DNA from: Aspidapion aeneum
Lineage: Eukaryota > Arthropoda > Insecta > Coleoptera > Brentidae
DNA: 64,000 nucleotides
Assembly (NCBI GenBank): GCA_963576565.1
Contig: OY755039.1
Coordinates: 126,712,640 to 126,776,639 of the forward strand
Direction: 5' to 3'
Below, piece by piece: positions 1 through 11,939 of the stretch (positions are counted from its first letter, which is position 1; each line of letters starts with the position of its first letter). The notes beneath the pieces were generated by a model. That model was not told the DNA's origin and ran no database searches. It was given only the letters and a program-made list of their open reading frames with translations. The translations under genes and the position numbers were made by a program.

Positions 1-2205
1 AGTATTGTCGAATTCTTTTCCCGCGTCACAATGGATTCTCTGTGGTGTGCCGTAATGTTGAAAAAATAATAAAAGACTAGTAATAACAGTAGATGCTTTC
101 TTATCAGAAAGGGGATATGTCTGAATAAATTTTGTTAATTCGTCTCTAATAGTTAAAGCATAATTTTTTGTTGGGTATTCACAAATATCAATGTTAATTC
201 TTTCAAAGGGTGTTCGCGGTGTTTCCGTTATTACAAAAGGTCTACTTAAATTTTTTCGTAAAATTTTTACTTTTTGACAAATTTCGCATTTTTTTATATA
301 GTCTTCAACATTTTTATTTAAACCTTTCCAATTGTATTTTTGTCTAATTCTGCGACATGTTTCGTTAATACCGTGATGTAAATTATTTTTGCCAAGGTGA
401 TATTGTTCTAAAATTAGGGGTATCTGATCTTCATCAGGGGTGGTAACAATGTTTTGGCAGATTTTTAGTTTTATTTCTTTATCTGTAAAAATAAAAGATA
501 ACATTTCCAAAGCGGGTAAATCCAAATTATTTTCGATGCTATACGTTTCGTTTTGTTCAAAAACATTTTGGTATCGATATAAACTGAAAAATAGGTGTGG
601 TGAACATTCTTCATTATCGAATGGTAAAGGAATTATAAGATATTTTCGATTTTTTACAGATTTGCTACTAACGATGTTGATTTTAAGTTCGGAAAATTCG
701 ATTTCTTCCTCTAGAATATCATCAATAATCTTATAGTGTAATTCTTCCATTTTGTTCTGTCTAAAGAATGTTACTATATTTTTATTAGCTTTGTCAAGTA
801 ATTGTTCATTAGAAATTTCGATTTTTGAGTAATCTATTAGAGATGTACTTTTATAATTTTCCGCGAATCGATTAAATTCTTCAGTTAATTCTTGGTTTTC
901 TTGTTCTGTCAATAATTCCTCATTAGGATTTACATTTGGGTTTTCATCGTCGAGGGCAAGAATTTTGATTTTATTATGAAAGTTAACACAATTTTTAAAA
1001 TGATTGATTTTAATTCGCGAGAGGGCATCAGCGTTTTTATTGTATTTTCCCGGTTTGTATTCGATTTTGTAGTTATACTCCTCTAATTTAAGGCGCCAGC
1101 GAGCTAGTCTACTGCCTGGGTCTTGGATTGACCATAGCCAGGTTATTGGACGATGATCTGTTACGAGTGTGAATTTCCTACCAAATAAGTAAGGACGAAA
1201 ATATTTTACTGCCCACACGATTGCTAAGAGTTCGCGTTCAATTGTTGAATATTTTGTTTCCGCGCTACAAAGCGTTCTTGATGCATAGGCAATGGGCAAA
1301 TCTTTACCTATGGGGCCTTGCGATAATACTGCGCCGATTGCAAATGCGCTTGCATCAGTCGTTAAAATAAATTCTTCTTCGAAATTCGGGTACTGTAAGA
1401 TTGGGTCAGAAATTAAAGCAATTTTAAGTTCATTAAAAGCATCTCTGCAGTCTTTCCCAAAAACAAAGGGAATATCTTTTTGAAGTAATTTAGTGAGAGG
1501 TTTTGAAATTTTTGCAAAGTTTGGGATGAAGCGACGATAATATCCTGCTAAACCGAGAAATGATTTAATATCTTTGGGATTTTTGGGTTCCGGAAAATTT
1601 TGGATGCATTTTATTTTGTCCGGGTTTGGTTTGACGCCGTTTTCAGTTATTAGATGGCCAAGATAAGCAACCTCTTTGCGTAAGAATTCGCATTTATCGG
1701 GCTGAATTTTAAGATTTGATTTCTTTAACCGTTTAAAAATTTTTTTTAATCGATCAATGTGTTCGTCTATAGTTGCGCTGTAACATAAAATGTCGTCAAT
1801 ATAGACTAGATATCTCTCGTTTAAAATACCCATTAGAATGTTGTCCATTACGCGCTGAAAGGTAGATGGTGCGTTTTTCAAACCGAATGGCATTCTGACA
1901 AATTCATAGTGACCGTTTTATACTGAAAACGCGGTTTTTGAAATATCTTTAGGGTCTATCTCGATTTGATGGAAGCCGGAGGATAAGTCGAGGGTGGTAA
2001 AATATTGACATTTCCCTAACTGGTCTAGTAGATCTGAGATATTAGGTAAAGGGTATTTATCATCTATCGTTACTTCGTTTAATTTCCGATAATCGATCAC
2101 CACACGCCATTTTTGTTTGCCAGACGCGTCCATCTTTTTCGGAACTACCCAAACAGGGGCCGACCAGGGTGATATTGATGGTCTTATTATTTTGTCGTCA
2201 AGCAT
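1..2205 (-). pseudogene. pol segment: reverse transcriptase, RNase H, start of integrase; frame broken near 1918
   Basis: The reverse transcriptase begins with conserved palm blocks ([12 protein letters not shown], then [10 protein letters not shown]). The frame is lost at about 1918. The adjacent frame carries the catalytic YIDD motif at about 1787-1810 and the GLAGYYRRFI block. An RNase H segment follows with DASAFAIGAVL near 1340-1367 and the VTDHRPITWL block near 1150. Integrase begins with an HHCC-type zinc finger near 280-400, and the catalytic core runs to the window edge. Once the frame change is allowed, the rest of pol reads open to base 1, so the copy seems only moderately old. Its family role is reverse transcription and integration of the element. 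Confidence 0.88.
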
Positions 2206-2504
2206 TTTTGAAATTTGTTTTTCACTTCTTCTTTATGAATTTGGGGATAACGATACGATTTGGCATAAATTGGTCTTGGGTTATTAGTGTCAATTGAGTG
2301 TTTAATTTCATTTGTAAAAGTTAATTAGTCACCTTCAATATAAAAAATATCAGAATAATCCAAGCAAAGTTTTTCGATCTCTTCACGCTCTTCTTCATTA
2401 AGATGATCAAGTCTTAATTGTTCTTGAATTAAATATTGTCTATCTATTGGTTCTGAATTTTGAAAAGAATTGTAGTTGTTAATGGATTCAAAATCAGGTA
2501 AGGG

Positions 2505-3110
2505 TTAAAAGGACAAATTAGAAAAATCGATTGTTTTTTCTATCGCATTTGAGTTTACAATGGTTGTTAAGAATTCACCATATTCGTTAACATGCACGAT
2601 CGCATTTGGAAGTCTAACTTTTTCCTTTTCTGTTCGTAATAAGATGACATCGGTATTTCTTAAATTGCACTTTAGTTTATAAACTTTTTCGGTACGCGGT
2701 TCTATCGTAATTTGGTTTTGAATAGGTTCAAAAGTTGAATTTTGATTTTGAATTTGGTTTTGATTTACGTTTGAATTTTCTGCCTCGAGAGTTGGTTCTA
2801 ATGGTGGAAATTGTTTATGCATTGGAATATTTTTAAAATTTGTTTTAAGTAATTTGGATTTAAGATCAATAATGCACTCATAATGTTCTAGAAAGTCTAA
2901 TCCCAAAATTCCATCGAATTCAATGTCCAGATTGCAAATAAAAACTTTAAATGGGTTGTTTCTACAAAAAGGAACAAGTATTGATTCTTGTATTAGAATT
3001 TTTTGATCTGTTATGCCTTGAATTACTAGATTTTCCGAAAAAACATTTTGTCGAAAATTTTGGGCAACATAGTCTTTAAAGATTGAGATTCCTGCTCCAG
3101 TATCTATCAA
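2505..3110 (-). pseudogene. Retropepsin-like aspartic protease segment
   Basis: The segment opens with an IDTGAG motif, the aspartic protease active-site signature (Asp-Thr-Gly). About 70 residues later comes the hydrophobic ILGLDFL motif expected of retropepsins of Ty3/gypsy elements. The following ~100 residues are an Asn/Gln-rich linker towards reverse transcriptase. The frame closes with a stop at about 2505, whereas related elements continue into pol. That may be a decay event or a programmed frame boundary; the further stop near 2326 favours decay. Its family role is processing of the gag-pol polyprotein inside the particle. Confidence 0.8.
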
Positions 3111-3124
3111 AAGTTTGTATTTTT

Positions 3125-4513
3125 TTATAGCATCGTAAATAAAATAAAGGTTCTTTGCGCAACCGTGTGTAAATTTAGAGGAAAAATTGTTCCATGTTTG
3201 TCGCTATTTCGTTGACTTGAAGGGTCTGAACTTTCGCTTCCATTTGAGTTGGTTGCTGTGTTTGAATTTGGTGGGTGATTTTGATTTGATACTAAAGGAA
3301 AATTTTGAGTTGGTTGTACTAAGTTCGCGGCATTTGGAATAACAGATGGTTCGAATTGATTTTGAAAATTACCAAAATTTTGTTCTGATTCAAATTGACT
3401 AAAATTTGTTAAATATTCGTTGCTATCGCCATTATTATCAGTATAGTATTCCGGAAAGTCATGTTGGTAATAGTTGTCAAAACTGTCATCGAAAGACTCA
3501 TTTGTATCGTAGCAGCTAAAGTCATCATAATAATTCACAAAGTGAGCTCTTTGATTTCCAAAATTGGGGTTCTTTTGAATAACCGAAGGGCGGTATTGGC
3601 TTTGATTTTGGGAAAAATTTGGGCGGTTTGCAAAGTTGGGATTTGTCGATTGGCTTGGCCCAGGTTGTTGATTTTGGTAAAATGGTCTTTGAATTTGATT
3701 ACTTGTTGGTTGGTTATTAAATTGTCTCTGTACATTAGTGTAGCATTGGTTTGATGTATGGCCTATTTTTCCGCATTTAAAACATTTAGGCGGTTGTAGA
3801 TTTTGTGAAATATTTGGTCTTTGACGAGGAGGTTGCGAATTAAATCGGTTTGGTGGGACTTGTGGTCTATTGTTATTTCGTTTTTGGTTTTCGAAATAGA
3901 TTAATTGTAATTCCCGTCGTATTTTAACTTGAGCTTCTAATAAATTTTCAGGTTCGGATGCACGCACTGCTTTTGCTATATCTGGTTCTAAACCAGTTAA
4001 GAGAGTATTAAGAGCCATTGTTAAATTTGTTTGCGCGAATTTTTGATGAACTGATAAATGTTGCTGTTTATTAACAGCCGCGTATATTTTAGAATTTAAA
4101 GATTGTAAGCGATTAAAGAAAGTTAAGGGTGCTTCTCCCGGTAAGTCTTGAATCAATGAAGATAAATCTCTACTATCACCGAAATGCAAACTTAAAATCT
4201 GTTTTATTTCAAGCCATTAATTTAGGTTACGCGAGCTAACAAGCTGTGCGGCGGTTAACTTTAATTTGTTTTTTATGTGAATCACCAATAAGTCGCGTTG
4301 TTCGTCTATTGCCATATTTTAAGCACAGTCACATGCCTGTATGAATGTACTTAAGAAAATTGGGTTACCATCAAATTCAGGGATTATTGAAAATATTTCT
4401 TGTAATCTGTAAGGTTCCAAATTTGGTGTATGAGCACGTTGACGTTGATGATTATCGTAAGGTTCTGTATTAGTGACCGTTTGTGTGGTCATTGTATTTG
4501 TATTAGTTGTCAT
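3125..4513 (-). pseudogene. gag-like ORF of the gypsy-type element, interrupted
   Basis: The reading starts at the methionine codon at 4513, about 390 bases after the primer-binding site. A stop at 4319 interrupts it, and it resumes in a long open stretch from about 4189 to 3125. A retroviral-type zinc knuckle with C-x2-C-x4-H-x4-C spacing (CFKCGKIGHTSNQC) sits at 3743-3784. The region after it is rich in asparagine, glutamine and proline, typical of insect gypsy gag C-termini. The role in the family is the structural nucleocapsid protein. The interruption between 4319 and 4189 means this copy is defective. The Asn/Gln-rich part also opens shadow frames on both strands, which are not genes. 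Confidence 0.85.
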
Positions 4514-4906
4514 TTTGTTAAAATAATAATGACAAAAATTATAATCGAACAGTTCTTAAATTTTTGAAATAAGAAATATTAATTTTTTAAAATTATAGTT
4601 GAAAATCCAAAATGTTGACTAGAATAAAAATGTTAAAAGTTACGTTAATGATTCAATGCTTAAGCCACTTACATGTAGATGCAGCAGAGGTTTGCCATTT
4701 GTCTTGTTCTTCGCTTGTTGAGTACCAGGGGCTTCACCAGGTGTTCCTTCCGTACCCTTGTTGCAAAGTGAGGACTCAGGCTGTTTGATTGCGGCTTCAG
4801 GTTGATGGCGGTTTGGGTTGATTGCTGCTTCGGGTTGATTGCGGTTTGGAGCTTTTCTTCTTTGTTAGTTTGTATTTTTGTAAAAAATTTTTTAAACTAA
4901 TCCGTA

Positions 4907-4917
4907 CGACTGCGCCA
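4907..4917 (-). other. tRNA-Ser-type primer-binding site
   Basis: The minus strand reads TGGCGCAGTCG one base after the LTR end. It matches the complement of a serine tRNA 3' end used by 17.6/297-type retrotransposons. It fixes the orientation and the LTR boundary. Confidence 0.75.
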
Positions 4918-4918
4918 C

Positions 4919-5170
4919 TGTTATATTTCGTTATTTTTACTTTTTTAAAAAAACTTTATTTATTAAATTTACAATATTTTGAGACTTAAGTTTAGGTATG
5001 AAGCTTACTGTAAGAGATCTGACTTAAGAATGCCTAAATACAATTCACAAATCCCTATTTATAGCCTAAAGGTGCTGACAAAGTACTGAAATAATCTACA
5101 ATACTCGTTACAGCTGCCTTTTTTAACTAAAGGTGCTGATTTAGAGTAATAAGCACGTACTGTTTACACT
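4919..5170 (-). repeat. Putative 5' LTR of the gypsy-type element
   Basis: This stretch lies directly upstream of the primer-binding site on the minus strand. It has a TATA-like TATAAATAG near 5055 and an AATAAA signal near 4960, and it ends in ACA one base before the primer-binding site. The outer boundary is inferred from similarity of its start (AGTGTAAACA) to the AGTG-type starts of 17.6-like LTRs and is uncertain by tens of bases. Confidence 0.55.
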
Positions 5171-5316
5171 GTGAGTAGACGCAACTCAGCACAAATGAGT
5201 CTTTATCGCTGGGCTTCTTCATGTTTCTAGAAGATATTGGATTTCCATGGTTTCATCTTACAACGTGGGTGGTAGATACTGCGTACATTATAAGTAGGTA
5301 TGGAATTTTTTCATAT

Positions 5317-5320
<4 letters not shown>

Positions 5321-5361
<41 letters not shown>
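5321..5361. repeat. (TA)n microsatellite
   Basis: About 20 uninterrupted TA units. They abut the left end of the palindromic element that follows, and a shorter (TA)n lies at its right end, which is consistent with insertion into a TA repeat. Confidence 0.95.
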
Positions 5362-5364
<3 letters not shown>

Positions 5365-5815
5365 GAATTTTTCACGTCACTGGTGGTCCAGCTGATTTTT
5401 GTAAACAAAAGTTAGATATGATATGAACAACGGAACAACTAATATTTTTTGAATATTTTGAAAACTAAGGCAATTTTCCTATAGTTTTCTAGTACATCCT
5501 TATAAAATGTAATTTTCTAGACGTATTGTTGTTATTTTTTTTTAGCCGCTTTATTTTTTATTATACAAAACTTAAACTACAAGTCAAACTGAATCTGATC
5601 GTTTAGTATCAAAGGTGAACCGAGGACTTGGCAAGTAAACAAAGATGAATAACGACTGGTATGTCTGAAAAATATTATTTTATAAGAATATACTAAAAAA
5701 TAGTAGGAAAATTGCCTTAGTTTTCAAAAAATTTAAAAAATATTAGTTGTTCATATCATATCTAACTTTTGTTTACAAAAATCAGCTGGACCACCAGTAA
5801 CGTGAAAATTCGACA
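5361..5815. mobile_element. Palindromic MITE with long terminal inverted repeats
   Basis: The left arm starts TGTCGAATTTTTCACGT. It is repeated in inverted orientation at the right end (CGTGAAAATTCGACA), and the match extends inward about 125 bases. No transposase is present. TA repeats on both sides suggest TA target choice, but the family is not identified. Confidence 0.85.
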
Positions 5816-5989
5816 TATATATATAAAATCCGAACACCGGTCTATTCTATCTACCGTGCTATCTATCTAGCTCTCTAATGTTGACGCCATACCATTATAT
5901 AGCTGTGATATGACTCGAGCACCCAGTGACTTCGAGTCAGATTTTGGTTTTCACCGAATGGAGCTGGCATATTGTATGAAATAAGCGAA

Positions 5990-6002
5990 TAGAACCAATT
6001 AT
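5990..6002 (+). repeat. Left flanking direct repeat (likely target-site duplication)
   Basis: TAGAACCAATTAT is repeated exactly at 6916-6928 on the other side of the foldback element. The true duplication may be 9-13 bp, because the ends can share bases by chance. Confidence 0.7.
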
Positions 6003-6915
6003 CAAACAAGTTTCATGGCTAATCGGGCAAAAAGGAGTTTTTTGTTTCCCTTATATTTTTCCGTGGGTAGCTTGAAAGCTCAACCTCACGGGGGTCCAAG
6101 ATCTAATGGACACCTAATAAGTGTTGACAGTTAACCGTTTCGTCCTTATGGGACTCCTCAGAACACTGCTGGTCAAGTGACAAATCTTGCGAAGTTAATC
6201 AGACTGATAAGTGTTGACAGTTAACCGAAACGGTTAACTGTCAACACTTATTAGGTGTCCATTAGATCTTGGACCCTCGTGAGGTTGAGCTTTCAAGCTA
6301 CCCACGGAAAAATATAAGGGAAACAAAAAACTCCTTTTTGCCCGATTAGCCATGAAACTTGTTTGATTTTTAAATTCACGGGTACGAAATTTCACGTTTG
6401 TTAGTATTATTTGGCTTAAAAATTCCGTTGATTGACGCTCACTGTCTTGATGACGGGTAAAAATGCAAAATGCGTTGATCCGGCCTGAAAAGACAAAGAG
6501 CTGTCGTAGGTCACGGACTATAGTTGTTTTCTTTTATTTGCATTCGATCTTTTCATTGATCGATATTGTATAGCAGTGTTTTTCCCTGCTTTTGGTTTTT
6601 TGTTTCTCTCGTATCTCGGTAGATGGCGCCTCTTGCTATAGTTCGCTCACTAATTACATTTAATTAGAGACAAAACCGTCTGATTAACTTCGCAAGATTT
6701 GTTACTTGACCAGCAGTGTTCTGAGGAGTCCCATAAGGACGAAACGGTTAACTGTCAACACTTATTAGGTGTCCATTAGATCTTGGACCCCCGTGAGGTT
6801 GAGCTTTCAAGCTACCCACGGAAAAATATAAGGGAAACAAAAAACTCCTTTTTGCCCGATTAGCCATGAAACTTGTTTGATTTTTAAATTCACGGGTACG
6901 AAATTTCACGTTTGT
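6003..6915. mobile_element. Compound foldback element with three copies of a hairpin arm
   Basis: A ~200-bp module containing CCGTGGGTAGCTTGAAAGCT appears inverted at 6003-6206 and forward at about 6227-6404 and 6674-6915. The first two form a near-perfect hairpin around 6220. About 270 bases at 6405-6673 lie between the second and third copies. The 13-bp sequence TAGAACCAATTAT flanks the whole at 5990-6002 and 6916-6928, as a target-site duplication would. The left arm is shorter than the right one. No protein is encoded. Confidence 0.8.
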
Positions 6916-6928
6916 TAGAACCAATTAT
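6916..6928 (+). repeat. Right flanking direct repeat (likely target-site duplication)
   Basis: This is the exact partner of the 13-mer at 5990-6002. Confidence 0.7.
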
Positions 6929-6929
6929 G

Positions 6930-8235
6930 TAAAAAATAACAAGATATGTCTTTACAGAAGTTTTAAGCTAAGACAGGTGTTTTTATTAACTTCTGAAAAT
7001 TCGCTATGGCTGCCGGCACATTGAAGTAATTTCTTAAGGGCTCTTGATATATTTATGACGTACGTGGCTAATATGCACCAGTATTGAAGCTGTTCATTTA
7101 TTTCTCTACAGGGTAAAATAATCTTTACATTAAGGTTATGTCGAGTTTATTTAGAATATACAATACGATAAGGCGTATCCTATTCCTGATTTTATTTTAA
7201 TCGAATATTTCCTGTATATTATACCAGGCTTCAATTAGAAAAGCACTATGATGGTAATTCTTCAAGATTCCTAAATCATTGGCAAGATATGACGAAACAG
7301 GCGACAATTTTTATCATTCGACAAGACCTGACATCTTAAGGCGATTTTTATCATTTACAAGCAAATAATAGAGATTTGTCGCCATTGTTAGATCTTGAAG
7401 ATTTGACCCCTACATGACACTATGTAATATTTCTATGACTGACTCTAGATTGTTAATAGTAAGAATTTACACAAACGCTTTTAAAGGGCAAGCTAACTTT
7501 TGTAATTTTTTGATATTTTATTTTGTCACCCTCTATGTTAACACAATCGCGTAAGAATGCAATCCACCATGCACTTCATGGGAAAGTAAAATACTAACCA
7601 TGTACTTTGTTGCTTTTAGGAGTTCATAAAACATTTCTTATTAGGCTAAACTAATCCACAAATCACATAATAGTACCGCAAATCTGGTAAATTGACTAGA
7701 AAAAAAATAGTCACGAATTTTTTTTGACATATCGAGTGCGTGTCATAAGGATAGTCTACTTCCCCCCACCCCTTTAGCGGTTTTGGAAAAGTCAAAAGGT
7801 TTTTGGATTTGAGGATACGTCGCAGAGAAAACTTTAACAAAAAATGTTCAGCACACAGTTCTCTACAAATTCTCTTTCCAAGTTACACTTCTATAAAGAT
7901 TTTTCATTTGTAGAAGATCAGTTGCCAAAACATTTTGATTGTAGAGAAAATTTTTATCTACGAGAAATATTTATATAGCACACGATTCTCTCACTGGTGA
8001 ACAAATTTCAACTTTTTTTATGTTTCCTGAACAAAACCAATTTTTTTGGATTGAAGTACACCCTAATAACTAAAAAATATTTATTGAAGGTTTCAGTTGG
8101 CTCGCAAACAAATTTTTTGTTAGAAAATTTTAATATATATTCATATGCAATGAACATACCAAATGCAGATAAAAATATATTGCTGGTTTAACAAAAGCAA
8201 TTAAATAGGACATTTGTATCATTTAAATCTAAAGT
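6930..8235. other. Non-coding AT-rich stretch with interspersed repeat
   Basis: No supported coding region was seen. 7790-7990 contains sequence related to 10930-11060 and 11160-11290 (shared strings such as TTCTCTACAA and a CGTCGCAGAGAAAACTTT-like block), so part is an unclassified dispersed repeat. Confidence 0.5.
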
Positions 8236-9853
8236 TTAGACACTTATTTTGCGCTTTTTAGCCTGTCTTTTGAAACCAGCCTCTGGGTCATCTCTCGTTA
8301 TAGTCCAGCAGTAGTGGGCTAGCATCTCAGAGTTCCATTTTCCCTGATACCTTTTTTCCGTGTTTAATATATCCTGGTGGAACCTTTCACCATGTTCGTC
8401 ACCCACGGCACCACAATTTTCCGGAAAGTAGTCTAAATAAGAATCGAGGAAATTAATTTTTAATTACATATTACACCCTAGGGTTTGGTAACACAAAAGA
8501 AGTTCGGCAACCAGCTCCTTATGATTTTCTGCTTTTACGTTTCCTAAAAAATGTATTGCAACCATTTTAAAGGCATTCCAAGCATCTTTTGCCTTGCCTT
8601 CGAGTGTGGAATCAAATCTTTAAAAAGTTTCCTAATCCGAGGACCCCCAAATATTCCCTCTTTAATTTTAGCATCACTGATTCTAGGGAACTTTTCTTTT
8701 ATATAACTAAAAGCACGGCCTTCTTTACCCATGGCCTTTACAAAGTTTTTCATAACCCCCAATTTTATATGAAGTGGCGGTAGTAAAATCTTTTCTGGGG
8801 GAACTAATGGCACGCCTGCCACATTTTTCTTTCCTGGTTCAAAAGACACTCTTGGGGGCCATCTTCTTTCTGTAGTGATCATATCGTGCTCGACTGTCCC
8901 ACTCGCAAAGGAAGCAGCAGTATTTGGTATAACCTAACTTGCATTTGCATTCCAAGCAAAATCGCCATAACTTTTAAGCACCACAAATTTGCCACATATA
9001 TTTTTCATACTGTATGGTCTCCAGTAACAACTTTAAATTGCTATAACTTTCTTTCATGTCAACTGCATGGCCAACTGGGATTGACGGCAACTTGTTTCCA
9101 TTGTGAAGGAACACAGCTTTGAGACTTACGAATCGATGAAAAGTGTCCAGTTGTTTGGATCATAGTCAAGATTTAAAGCTGCCATTAATCCTTCAATGTC
9201 CCTACAAACTACCAAATTGTTCTCCATGTTAAAAAATGGTCTTAACTTTTTCTGACGGCTTCGGTACATAGAAACTGTTACATTATCTTGAAGTAAATTC
9301 CATTGTTGCAATCGAGAGGCCAATAGTTCTGTTTTTTTCTTGTGCAATTCTAAATCTCTTATAAGGTCACTTATTTCTACTTGACTTAAATTGTGAGGCT
9401 CTTTACTGGGAAGTTCACAGACAAAATCGAAGTCTTGCGAGGTTGATGGGCCGGCAATATTTTCGAACACAGTACTATTTGAATCCGTTTCATCAACGTC
9501 AGAATCAAGGGTATACTGCTGTGGTGGATCAGGTACAGGCAACTCGTCACTATGAGGCACCGGGCGTATGGCGGAGTGTAAATTTGGATACTCTATTGCA
9601 GACCTTTTTTTCTCCGAAACACCTGTAACATGGTCTTTCGGTTCTCGCCAGATCATAGAAACAGCGAACGGTACGATTTTTTCGCACGCACATTTGTAGC
9701 AGCAGTTATGGGGCGCCCAATTTTTATCCTTGTCTCCAACTTTGCAGCCAAAATACAAGTAAGAGTACGTTTTTGTTTCTCAAAAGTCACTTCACCACAT
9801 ATATAACAAAAATGATCCCGCTTATTCACACAAACTCGCGACATGTTGCTCAA
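8236..9853 (-). pseudogene. Decayed copy of a multicopy arthropod protein of unknown function
   Basis: Starting at 9853 the minus strand encodes a Cys-rich N-terminus (VNKRDHFCYICGEVTFEKQK). The reading then shifts to another frame by 9758 (YFGCKVGDKDKNWAPHNC and a C-x2-C pair). It stays open through an acidic middle and a helical stretch to about 9126. Beyond that stop, further blocks remain readable with several frame changes and stops: SIPVGHAVDMKES, YTKYCCFLCEWDSRARYDHY, and GAVGDEHGERFHQDI near the end, with a stop codon at 8236. I recognise these blocks from a protein family found in many copies in arthropod genomes. Its function is not known to me and its copy number suggests a mobile-element origin. 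With at least two frameshifts and internal stops this copy is a pseudogene. Confidence 0.82.
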
Positions 9854-9899
9854 AACTCTATCTTTTCAAATACGAATACTTCTCGTTTAACTGGTGTGT

Positions 9900-11650
9900 G
9901 GAATACCAGTAATGTTAAACAGATCGCGTGATCCTTAAGTCTATCGCTCCCATTGGGCAGGCATTACCATTAGACCCGTCGGACCGCCCTCTGGCACTCT
10001 AGGAATTATGCTGAACTAACCTGAATACAAAGCACATGTATTAATTTACATCGTTTGTCTCTGATGATTGAAAAATCCCTTATCAGGTATAATAAATTCA
10101 GGTATTTCTCATTAAATGGTCGAATTTTGCCATACCATTAGAACAGCTGGGGAAATATCATAATTAGAATGGATCTATAAAACCAGAGCCAACTGAGACT
10201 CTTGAATAACAGATTGTTAATTAGAATAATAAAATAAGTAAAATTTTGCTATTTTGGTTTTGGAAACATTTTGGCTGTGCCCCAGTGAATCTGTCTCCAT
10301 AGATCTTTTACAATATTTTTAGAAGACAAATGGCCGCAAAACTTGCCAAATATGTTTTTTTTTGCATATGCATTTTACGCAAAAACGGCAAGTCGTAAAA
10401 AGGAACTTTAATAACATGAAATGTTTAGGTAGAATTCTCTACAATACATCTTGATAATACACAGCTTTGCAACCACATGTGTAAAAGACAGAGGGCGCCA
10501 AACATGCCAATATTTTTTTCGTTGTAGAGCTGTAACTCACATATATGAATTGTAGAGGTTTATGTCCTTTAGCATTATTCTTGAATTTCCCACATCCACA
10601 GAGAAACGAGAAATCTTCCTGGAATAACTGCATCTGATTGGTCTATGCATGTTATGCCACTATCTTTCCCTTTAATGACAAAATTTTTGATGGAATTTGT
10701 TTTTATTTCTTTCACTAACGACAAATAGAACAAATTAACTGCATCGACCAATCAGCTGTGGGAATTTGTATTGACTTGCATGCGTGGGCCAATCAGAGCG
10801 TCTGTTCGAGAGAGAGGAATAAAATTTCTCCGAAAATCAAGAATAGCACTACTGGGGATTTCTTGTAGAAGTTTTTTTCCAGGACCAGAACACATAAAAT
10901 AAAAATAAGTTAAATTTGGCGCCTCCTATATTTTACATACATATTTGACTCAAGAAGACAGATTGTAGAGAATTGTGTGCTGAACATTTTATTTTATTAA
11001 AGTCTCTCTCTACGACGTTTTTTTACCGAAACAGATTGTAGATAATCGTGTGCTAATCATTACTATTTTTTCTCTGCAATTAATTTCGCGTAAAATGCAA
11101 AAAAGCATTTTTTGCAACTTTGGAGTCCTCTATCTTCTACAAATGTGGTTGTAGAGCTGTAACCTAGAAAGAGTTGAGAGTTGATAAAGTTTTCTCTGCG
11201 ACGTACCGTTTTCGGGCGAAGCCGCGCTATACCGTTTTCGCGTAAAATAAAATCCAAAAACTTTTTGAGTTTTACAAAAATGCTCAAGGAAGGGGGGGGG
11301 GGGGGCGTTGACACATTTTTTAAGCTACTTTTATGACCCGAAATCGGTCTTACAAAAAAAATTAGCATTACAATTTCAAATTAACCACTTTCAAGCGATT
11401 TTTCAAGCCAGATTTATTGTATTATAAAGCTAAGAATTGTGCCGAGTTGTCCGGCGGCCATATTATTGAACCAACATTTGTCATTTTTACACTACATAAT
11501 ATTTATTTATGTTTACAATATTTTAATGTACACTTAAAAGCAGAGCCAGAGTGCATTTATAGATAACAAAACGATATTTGTAAAGTCTTAGTACTTAAGT
11601 ACGAGGTATAAGAGGCCCTTATGCAACATGTTTTATTGCGTCACAAGCGA
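9900..11650. other. Non-coding region with dispersed repeats and a poly-G tract
   Basis: No supported gene. It contains repeat blocks related to 7790-7990, several TTGTAGAG-type strings, and a run of about 18 G at roughly 11287-11304. Short ORFs here have no recognisable domain. Confidence 0.45.
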
Positions 11651-11657
11651 AACATTA

Positions 11658-11932
11658 GAGAATTATTGAAATACAGCCAGGCTATAATTGTGCCAGGCAC
11701 TATTTTGACACATTCACATTAAAAACTGACAGTTGATCCTTCAGAATTGACATACCAAAGTCGAATTTAAAACTTTTGTCGTGTATTTTCAATTAATAAA
11801 AAAGGCACTATTTCTTCCGGTTCATATAGTAAACATAGGCCATGTTTGAAAGATCACAGCTGATATTACAATGTGAAGGTGTCAAAATTGTGCCTAGCAC
11901 TATTATAGCCTGGCTTTATTTCAATAATTCTC
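11658..11932. mobile_element. Palindromic MITE, TA-flanked
   Basis: The left end GAGAATTATTGAAATACAGC is inverted at the right end (GGCTTTATTTCAATAATTCTC), with the match extending over ~53 bp including GTGCCAGGCACTATT. TA lies immediately outside both ends, fitting a Tc1/mariner-type duplication. Related copies lie at 48203-48430 and, as a half element, near 23080-23125. Confidence 0.88.
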
Positions 11933-11939
11933 TATTTTG

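Larger units (their letters stand above)
1..5170 (-). mobile_element. Degraded Ty3/gypsy LTR retrotransposon, 17.6/297-like, cut by left window edge
   Basis: Read on the minus strand the order is LTR, primer-binding site, gag with a CCHC knuckle, aspartic protease, reverse transcriptase, RNase H and the start of integrase. This is the Ty3/gypsy order. The element runs off the window at base 1 inside the integrase core, so the other LTR and any env are not visible. The primer-binding site beginning TGGCGCAGTCG is complementary to a tRNA-Ser 3' end, as known for 17.6 and 297 of Drosophila. Several in-frame stops and frame changes (for example near 4319, 2505, 2326 and 1918) show that this copy cannot make intact polyproteins. 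The right boundary at about 5170 is an estimate, because the second LTR is needed to fix it. Confidence 0.9.
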
